A DNA stretch of 64,000 bases from Papaver somniferum (taxonomy: Eukaryota > Streptophyta > Magnoliopsida > Ranunculales > Papaveraceae). Both the position numbers and the translations under genes were made by a program. The notes below the pieces were generated by a model. That model saw only the letters and a program-made list of their open reading frames with translations, had not been told where the DNA came from and searched no databases. The first letter of the stretch is position 1. The number at the start of each line of letters is the position of its first letter. Shown piece by piece: positions 57,155-64,000 of this stretch. The stretch is from contig NC_039359.1 of NCBI RefSeq assembly GCF_003573695.1, forward strand, positions 139,835,939 to 139,899,938, written 5' to 3'.

Positions 57155-57310
57155 GTTGGCGTTTTTGCTACAAACGCGAGCGTCATAGATTATATTGCGG
57201 CGTTGAAGGTTTGAGTTCCAGCGCTTGTCCTTCCAACGTCGGCGCTTTACCTGCAATCTCCAGCGTTTTTCTATCGCTCGCGCGCTAAGTCATCCAACGT
57301 CCAGTGCTTT
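57155..57310 (+). repeat. CAACGC/AGCGCT motif array, right
   Basis: GTTGGCGTTTTTGC, GCGGCGTTGAAGG, CCAGCGCTTGTCCTTCCAACG, CGGCGCTTTACC, CCAGCGTTTTT and GCGCGCTAAG crowd into 155 bp just inside the right terminal repeat. It mirrors the left array. Confidence 0.65.
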
Positions 57311-57360
57311 ACCATAGTAGAAAAACCAGTTTGGCCATCCACCTGGCTCAACAAAGATAT

Positions 57361-57403
57361 GGGTTTGTTGATTCCCATAGGAATTGCCCTTAGAACTACC
57401 ACA
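57361..57403 (-). repeat. Right terminal inverted repeat of the gene cassette
   Basis: On minus it reads GGTAGTTCTAAGGGCAATTC, then CTATGGGAATCAACAAACCC, and pairs with 53897-53933. Confidence 0.7.
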
Positions 57404-58562
57404 TTGTCGCGAAAACAACCTGCAGATGCAATAATACGAAAAAATATGATAAGACGAGATCAATGGACTATTGATTGAGAAGGTAATGATCACCTGCAAT
57501 CTCGTTTCCCGACCAAAATCAATACCCTGGGGAGAATATAAGACATATTAAACAGGGGGAGGATAAATAAGACCTCTACTTAGGGAGGTATAATAAGATC
57601 TCGAAAGAAACCCTAAACATACCATACGATGATTATTATTTTGCAGGTGAAAGTCTCGCAGAGGCAACATAAAGTTGTGGAAACATATTTCTAATAAAAA
57701 TGCGAGCTAATATAAGAATGAAAGGCATACACATTACATGGAAAATGTGAAGGCGGACACACTGCATACGAAGAAAAGAATGAAAAATTCAGGCACATAT
57801 CAAGAAAATATAAGCGAATTAGAAACAGATAAGTGCGAAAGAATGAAAATGGCTGAGGAAGGTACGAACCTAATTTTAAATCTAATTTTATATTATTAGT
57901 CAAAGGGGTGAAAATATCTCCCCAATTTATTGATTTCATGAATACAATCTGCATTGAACAATCATCGAGTTAGAATAAATTCAATTAAATTCTTCTTTCA
58001 AAGGCGAAAAACAGAGGCAAGTATGGGAATACAAATGTTATTCACTTTTTCAGTCAGAATTAAAAAATACATTTGAATACTATAAGAGTTATGCAAATCC
58101 TAATATGATTAGTGATAGTGTATCCAATATGAAATTGATTGGTTATAATGTTTAAGATAAGATATAGTAGAGTTATTTTTCTACTGATAATCAAATGGGG
58201 GATGAAAAAATTTATAACACAAGGTAAGAAAAGAGGAAGTATCTTGATAGAAAAGCAAAGCCCCCAAAGCTTGAGAGTGCCCAGATAATTATCCAAGAAA
58301 AGCTATTACATACATGACTAAAGGAGAAGTAGAAACAGAGAATCAAAAAGAAAGTCGCATCTCACATCTAATGCGAGCTTAAGAATGAGTAGAGAGAACA
58401 TGACTATATCAGTCTTTACATGAGATATAACTTGAATGGTGGTATTATCGCGAATATTTTCGCCATCAACATTAGTTCCACTACCACCCAGTGTATCTTC
58501 AGAGATCCCTTTACCTCCATCCAAATCGTCATCAGCAGAATGACCTTTTTTGTAGCACCACG
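57401..58562 (+). mobile_element. Element E fragment: spacer end and antisense-gene tail
   Basis: 57401-57700 matches, inverted, 7430-7180 of element A (GCAGATGCAATAATACG, GGGGGAGGATAAATAAGACC). From 58560 down to about 58420 on minus is an acidic frame (HSADDDLDGGKGISEDTLGG) that occupies the place of the acidic C-terminus of A's antisense gene. Element F cuts it at 58562. The region 57700-58420 has no supported gene. Confidence 0.7.
58420..58560 (-). pseudogene. Antisense gene C-terminal tail of element E
   Basis: On minus the frame reads KKGHSADDDLDGGKGISEDT and continues acidic to NIRDNTTIQVI. Charge and position match the tail at 6635-6892 in element A, though residues differ. Everything upstream is lost to element F. 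Confidence 0.5.
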
Positions 58563-60223
58563 TGTTTTTAACATGACACATGCTCAAAGATGCGCCATAA
58601 CCTGAGATGAAGCTTCATCCAAAGCTTCCGTTGAGTAGCAAAAAGAATATTGGCCTAGGCCAATAGGCTGCCAAAAATGGCATATTGGTTAAGGCTAATA
58701 TGGCACCAAGAGAGTATAAGTTGTAAGCTATATTGGCCAAAGGACAATCTCGCATCAAAGGATGCATTAAGCCAGTTGAGTAGATGGCCTTGAGGAAAGT
58801 TAGTGCTAACATAGCACACTACCGTGTCATTGGCCTATGGCCAATATCGCACCACAATGGTGCAACAGACCAGAGAAGGCTGGCCTTGGAAATGTACAGC
58901 CATTACGGATGGACATTGGAGTGGCCTATGGACCAAAGCCAGAAATACAACCATCACGGCCCTTCACTGGACCTGGCTCGGGAAATGTTCAGCCATCATG
59001 ACCAGACATTGGAACTGGCATGTGACCAGAACTGAATGTACGGCCATCACTATCGTACATTGTATTTGTCCAGGGTAGTCATGTGCGGCCATCACGGCCT
59101 TGGGACTTGGTGAAATCATTTTTCTCCCCTAATCTAAGTTGTAAAAATGTCAAGTTAACATATATAGGGAGGGGTAGTTGGTTGGAGGTGCATATGCGTA
59201 TCATGCACCAATTAAGCTTCATAGCTTAGTCGGAAGAGTATAAATGATGCTTAGGCTTCATTTATAGTTGCATAGCCTTTCCAATGGAGCATATTAAGCA
59301 TGTGCATCACTATGCCATGCCGCGGGCCAGATATGCATCACTTGGATGCATTTTGACGGAACGGACTATACGGACTAGGTCATTACCATTATTGCTTGGC
59401 CACGGCCTTCCAAACGAGTTGGATTAAGCTTCTGTCCATTCATGGATGAGATGCGCCAGTGCTTGATCCCTTTAGAGTAGGGATGAGTTGCAACATTGCT
59501 GGTCCAGTAATTCGTCGCTCATATGATCTAATTGTGAGATGATTGCGATATACTGGCCTTTCATATCATCTAGCTTGGTATATCGATGCAAGAGATGATT
59601 GTGGCCAAACTTGATGAGGCAAGTTGCATTTCATTCCTTAGATGCTCATACTTCCTATCAAGGCGTTCGACTTAGGCATGTACCAATGGCGCATTGGGCA
59701 TGACCCCGAAAGTAATCTGCATCATATGCAAGTTAGGGAGCTTTCATAATCCTAAGGAAAGTACGACATGAGCCTGATTGATGCACCCTTGGAACGATCA
59801 AGACAAGTGCATGCTTTCAGCAATGCCTAATCTAAGTGAAGAAGGGGCATTGGGCCTACAATGGCCTATGTGTAAGTCGAAGGCATGCCTTATGCCTGGA
59901 AAAGACTCGGCAGTATGAAGGTTGCTCAGCTAGATAGGAAATTCAAATTTCCTACATTGAAGAAAGGAACTCGGAAGACATATATGCATGTAAGGTGCAT
60001 CGGCCATAGCCTTCAAGGCTTTAAACCCTTTGCAGAAAAAGGGTAATTTGGAATAGTGTGGAAGCTAAATTAGATGCATCATGATCCATGAGCATGCTTG
60101 CAAAGGCAGATGAATGTGAATTTGCTTAGCTTTAAGGCCCGGATTGTAGCATCATCATGGAACATCTGGGGAGTTATGGCCTACACGCCCAAGCGCGCGA
60201 GGCTTAATTTTCTGTCTGTCACA
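58563..60223 (+). repeat. Element F 5' LTR
   Basis: It is 1661 bp and non-coding. The motif CAGCCATCATGACCAGACAT and variants recur at about 58895, 58950, 58990 and 59040, and ATTGGCC/GGCCAAT blocks repeat at 58640-58860, so part of it is a diverged tandem array. Confidence 0.8.
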
Positions 60224-60225
60224 GT

Positions 60226-60968
60226 TGGTATCAGAGCAAGTTCCGAGATAACTCTAGGGACTTTGCAGAGTGGACTCGTCAACGAGTTATTTTCCTACAA
60301 AAGGAAATGAAGTTGGAGAGTATGCCAACTTTTGCACGGAAAGAGTTTGTAACTGTTATGCCAGTTACTTTGCGATTCGAGTTGAGTTTGTTTAAGTACT
60401 GTGAGTTTTCCTGGCCTAAGCGACACCCGCTTACGAGTGGAAATGCGGAAGACCGTCTGGGACGGTGGGTAGACAATGGGACCGATCATCCCAACACGTT
60501 AGCAACTGACTAATGGTGTGCGTTGTTAGGCCCAGCTAGCATCCCACTTACGAGTGGAAACTTGGATGATCGTCAGGGACGGTGGGAAACTAGATTTTGT
60601 TCCACGCAGTACTGCGCTAAGATCTTGTCATTGTGATGACATATTTAACCTTGTGAATCTTAGGGATTCCTGGGTGGTGGTATGGGACGTCATCTAGGAT
60701 ACCTTATTGAGATATCCTTTTGACAACTGGCCAATTGAGATTCTTGGTAACCTTGTGGACTCTTTTTGGATTCATGAGTATGTGGTATGGGACGTTAGTT
60801 CATAAGGTCTAAATGGATGTTCACAACAACTTGAAGAAATACATGATTTCTGAGCATCTGGTATGGGACTTTTGTTCAGGTTTCCAAACCGAAAGGCTTG
60901 TTCACAATAGTTTCTGTTTTGAATTTCGGGGAAGAAATTCTTTAAAGGGTGAATATTATAACACTCTG
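60226..60968 (+). other. Element F interior with PBS and short repeats
   Basis: The PBS TGGTATCAGAGCA is at 60226-60238. TACGAGTGGAAA with GGGACGGTGGG occurs twice (60430-60470, 60550-60595), and GGTATGGGACGT-like blocks occur three times (60677, 60783, 60860). A purine-rich GGGGAAGAAATTCTTTAAAG at 60927-60947 precedes the 3' LTR. No gene. Confidence 0.7.
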
Positions 60969-61351
60969 TGTTTTTAACATGGCGCACGCTCAAAGATGCG
61001 CCATAGCCTGAGATGAAGCTTCATCCAAATCTTTCTTTGCGTAGTAAAAGGAACATTGCCATAAGCCAATACGCTGCCAAAAATGACATATTGCATGGGA
61101 ATATTGGTCAAGGCGTATCGGCCTTGGCCTTGGGAGTATTGCATGTTCCATAGGCGTATTGGCCTTGGGAAATTGATGAGGCAAGTTTCATTTCATTCCT
61201 TGGATGCTAAAACTTCCTATCAAGGCGTTCGACTTAGGCATGTACCAATGGCACATTAGGCATGACCCTGAAAGTAAGCTACATCGATATACAAGTTATT
61301 GGAGCTTGCATAAGCCTAAGAAAAGTACGGCATGAGACTAATTGATGCACC
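60969..61351 (+). repeat. Element F 3' LTR, deleted and truncated
   Basis: Its first about 110 bp match 58563 onward. It then skips to sequence matching 59610-59790 of the 5' LTR, a deletion of several hundred bases. The end GATGCACC is cut by the LTR of element G. Confidence 0.8.
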
Positions 61352-61368
61352 TGTAGATACCAAAAATT

Positions 61369-61390
61369 TGTTGTGCCACGTGGCACAACA
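61369..61390 (+). promoter_or_regulatory. Perfect 22-bp palindrome with G-box in element G LTR
   Basis: TGTTGTGCCAC is followed directly by its reverse complement. The centre CCACGTGG is a G-box, bound by plant bZIP and bHLH factors. It lies 17 bp from the LTR start. Confidence 0.65.
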
Positions 61391-62162
61391 TTAAAGGTGG
61401 AGTAACTTATTATGTTACAACAACGCACACTACATCTCTCCTTAGGATTCTAAGTTATGAAGTTATCTTTACCAACGTATGGCGCAATGTTAAGGGTTGG
61501 AGTATCAAAGTACGCTACAACGGAGTACACCAAATCACTACCAAGATTGCTTACTTATTAAGCAATAGGTTGTAGTATAGGCACAAGGGTGTGTCTGTTT
61601 GTCATAGGTAGCTGAGAAGTCTGCACAGCTTTTAGTACGAAGGCGCAGTCGTCAACCACGTGGTCTCAGAGTACGTGGAATCCTATGATTGGTGAAGGTA
61701 CGCGTCCAACGAAGGTACAACTTGTACGGAGGTTTCATAGTTCACGATGGCACGTGGGGGAAGCTAAGGTGGCATCGTCTGATTGGAGATGGTGGGCGAC
61801 CAACGAAGGTACTAGATTGACCAAGGACCATTTGATATCGACGGAACATAAGACACCAAAGATATCCATGATGCATGTGGAGATACAAATACCCATCATC
61901 ATCTCAAGAGAAAGGGGACTTTTGGGTGAGATAGGATTAGAGAAAAGACTCATCTCTCTACTTTCTCTCTTATTTACTAGAGCTTCATACTTTTTTTAAT
62001 GGAGTTCTTCCACCCAAATGTAACAAGATCAATAATAAACTTATCATCTTTACCCGTGGACGTAGGTTAAGATTAACCGAACAACGTAATCTCTTGTGTG
62101 ATTTATTAACTTAGTTGCACTTACATTATCTTCTCACTTAACTATTTACTTACTGAGTTGTA

Positions 62163-62255
62163 TCTGTTCTCAGAGTTATCTCTGTTTTCTGAGTTATCTC
62201 TGTTCTCTGAGTTATCTCTGTTATCTGGGTTGTCTCTGTTCATCTGAGATATCTC
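62163..62255 (+). repeat. 18-bp tandem repeat in element G LTR
   Basis: GAGTTATCTCTGTTCTCT and variants are repeated about five times in the downstream third of the LTR. Confidence 0.85.
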
Positions 62256-62493
62256 TTTATTTATCTTATTTGCTTACTCGTCTCTGTTTTACAGAGATAC
62301 CATTGTTTTCTTAGCATCTGCTCTATCGAAGTATCTTTACTTACTTAGTATATGATCTTCTGAGCATATCTCATTACGAACATACCTTTTATTACTCAAC
62401 AGTATCAGTTCAACTGAGGTATCCATACTACTTAGTATTGGATTTTCTGAGCTGTTCATATTACGTAGACTATGGGAAAATTAGTAGTCACAG

Positions 62494-62512
62494 TTTGGCG
62501 CTAGAAACGAGC
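62494..62512 (+). other. Element G primer-binding site
   Basis: TTTGGCGCTAGAAACGAG follows the LTR end CACA by one base. It shares TTTGGCGC with elements A and E. Confidence 0.7.
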
Positions 62513-63099
62513 TGGACCGAAAAGCTCTCGATTTTCGTTATATTTGCCATTTCATCATCTTTTTTCTTTACATCTTCTTTAGAAGATCAGATCTAAGAAT
62601 AAGAGGCATAGATCTCACTTCCTAGTGAATATTTATCATTCTTTGACAAGTTTTCGAGTATTAAACCTCGAAGAAATCTTGAAATCTTACGGATCTACAA
62701 AAAGTGGTTAAGAAACACCTTTAAAAACATTTTTCAAAGCTTAAAAAAAACTATTATTTTATTGTTATTTGCTTGCTCATGAGAAAACCTTCTCTGGATC
62801 TGGATACCTCTGTTTCCGAAGGTACCTCAGTAAATGTTTTGGAGTAAAATCCCTAAGGTTATTTTTGCGTTGAGGGTTGTTTTCTTTCGCATACGCCTTC
62901 TTTTACTCAGCTTGCAATACTCTCTGCCGTCTTTGAATATGAGGTTCATTTAGAAACTAAGTCCCAAACATTGGACAGTTCTATTAAATATGAACTCAGC
63001 AAACATATGTCTGTTAAGTTTTATACTAAACTCTTAATTTTTTTTATTTCCATAATGGGGCTACTATGAACGTACCCTACCCCTTTTTCTCTTTACTCT
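62513..63099 (+). other. Element G leader, no gene seen
   Basis: AT-rich sequence between the PBS and the tandem array. No ORF with recognisable features was found. Confidence 0.5.
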
Positions 63100-64000
63100 T
63101 AGAAAACGGAAATACGAAGGTCAAAATTACGAAACCTTGGAGCGAAAATAAAGCTTATCTTTGGCTCGAGCGTATTTATTTACATTTTCAACAGCCAAAG
63201 ACAAAAATGAAGATTGTCTTTGGTCCATACGTACCTAAGTACGAACTGCTTGGGGAAAAGACGAAGGTTATTCTTTGGCTCGAACATGTCCATATACGTT
63301 CTCAGCAGCCAAAGAAAAATACGAAGGCTGTCATTGACTTTAACGTACCCTTATACTTTCTCAAGAGTCAAGGACAATGATAAAGACGAAGGTTATCTTT
63401 GGTTCTTCTCAACAGTCAAAGATAAAACGAAGACTGCTCATGACTCGTACATATCTAAATAAACGAAGCCAGGAGGAAAAAACGAAGCTTATCTTTGGCT
63501 CAAGTGTATCCATATAAATTCTCAACAGCCAAAGGCAAACAAGAAGGTTGTCCTTGGTTGTACATACCAAAGTACGAGCATCCAGGGACAAAGACGGAGC
63601 TTATCTTTGGCTCGAATGTATTTATACACATTCTCAACAACCAAAGACAATTATGAAGGCTGCCCTTGGATCACACATATCTAAGTACAAGCATCATGGG
63701 GCAAAGACGGAGCTTATCTTTGGCTTGAATGTATTCATACACATTCAAGCCAAAGACAATTGCGAAGGCTGCCATTGTCTCGTACATATGTAAGTACGAG
63801 TATATAGGGGTAAAGATGGAGCTTATCTTTGGTTCGAATGTATTTACATACATTCTTAACATCCAAAGACAATTACGAAGACTGCCTTTGGATCGTACAT
63901 ATCTAAGTACGAGCATCCAAGGGAAAATACGAAGCTTATCTTCGGCTCGAATGTATTTATATACATTCTCAACAGCCAAAGATAATTACGAAGACTACCT
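63100..64000 (+). repeat. About 112-bp tandem array, eight copies, hairpin-rich
   Basis: CTTATCTTTGGCTCGAATGT recurs near 63150, 63268, 63390, 63487, 63599, 63710, 63820 and 63933, a period of about 110-118 bp with one shorter unit. Each unit has TCTTTGGCT and the inverse AGCCAAAGA about 35 bp apart, and CTCGTACATATCTAAGTACG followed by AG, whose arms pair. ORFs in the array are by-products of the repeat. It continues beyond the window. Confidence 0.85.

Larger units (their letters stand above)
53897..57400. mobile_element. TIR-bounded cassette carrying four small genes
   Basis: The left end (GGGGGTACTTAGAGAAGTTC, then CTATGG) is matched in inverted orientation at the right end (TTCCTATGGGAATCAACAAA reading inward on minus). 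It sits in element E, whose sequence continues on both sides. Inside are SANT-like (+), GRF zinc finger (-), SANT-like (+) and a small basic protein gene (-). GC-rich CAACGC/AGCGCT motif arrays lie at both ends and in the centre. No transposase is present. SANT-like proteins accompany PIF/Harbinger transposons, but the target duplication could not be read, so the superfamily is open. Confidence 0.65.
58563..61351 (+). mobile_element. Element F: LTR element with long LTR and tiny interior
   Basis: The 5' LTR (58563-60223, TGTTTTTAACATG to CTGTCTGTCACA) is followed by TGGTATCAGAGCA, the initiator tRNA-Met type PBS. After only 745 bp the start of the LTR recurs at 60969 (TGTTTTTAACATGG). The interior has no ORF of note. 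The 3' LTR is internally deleted and cut at 61351 by element G. It is a non-autonomous element of TRIM/LARD type; its parent family cannot be named. Confidence 0.8.
61352..62492 (+). repeat. Element G 5' LTR
   Basis: It starts TGTAGATACC and ends TTAGTAGTCACA (1141 bp). A perfect 22-bp palindrome with CACGTG lies at 61369-61390, and five copies of an 18-bp unit TTATCTCTGTTCTCTGAG lie at about 62163-62255. No coding sequence. Confidence 0.75.
61352..64000 (+). mobile_element. Element G: left part of a Tat-like retrotransposon
   Basis: An LTR (61352-62492) is followed by TTTGGCGCTAGAAACGAG, the PBS type also found in A and E. Inside, no gag is reached before the window ends; instead a tandem array fills 63100-64000. 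The element continues past the window. G inserted into the 3' LTR of F. Confidence 0.75.

Noticed and set aside
53897..57400. Four small genes considered as a normal host gene cluster
   Set aside because: Terminal inverted repeats, position inside retrotransposon E, and frameshifts in three genes fit a mobile cassette better.
63066..63979. Several overlapping ORFs of 80-104 codons on both strands
   Set aside because: They are by-products of the 112-bp tandem repeat and change frame between units.

Overview
The window looks like nuclear DNA of a flowering plant, probably a eudicot. It is AT-rich, has GT-AG introns, TATA-box promoters, nested LTR retrotransposons, a CACTA transposon end, and a nuclear gene for a mitochondrial ribosomal protein. 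The species cannot be fixed from the sequence. About 85% is transposable-element DNA. Ordinary host genes are visible only in a small island at about 21-27 kb.

Layout. 1-3771: right-hand part of a CACTA (En/Spm) transposon whose end cut into an LTR. 3772-20437: element A, a minus-strand Ty3/gypsy element of the Tat type (two RNase H domains), with a plus-strand, intron-containing antisense gene between integrase and the 3' LTR. A's integrase is split by element B (9240-16310, target duplication TCCTT), a minus-strand non-autonomous element with one broken ORF. 20438-27217: host island, with nuclear rps10 (mitochondrial uS10) and a 600-residue proline-rich membrane protein, both on minus. 27218-58562: a deep nest built into element E, a plus-strand Tat-type element. 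E contains a Copia LTR (28124-30585 plus 50889-50910); that LTR is split by element D (Tat type, plus strand); D is split by element C (37025-45891, a Copia-type element with 2.4-kb LTRs, a gag and no pol). D also has a spliced antisense gene. Further right, E carries a solo LTR of the C family (51100-53534, duplication ATAAG) and a cassette with terminal inverted repeats (53897-57400). The cassette holds four small alternating genes: SANT-like, GRF zinc finger, SANT-like, basic protein. 58563-61351: element F, with long LTRs and a tiny interior. 61352-64000: left part of element G, Tat-like, with a hairpin-forming tandem array running to the window edge.

How the parts relate. No host pathway spans the window. 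The retrotransposons share a plan: LTR, PBS, gag, protease, RT, two RNase H domains, integrase, then in A, D and E an antisense gene read from the 3' end. All copies are damaged by stops, frameshifts or deletions. The clearest candidates for something little described are the spliced antisense genes of A and D and the four-gene TIR cassette.
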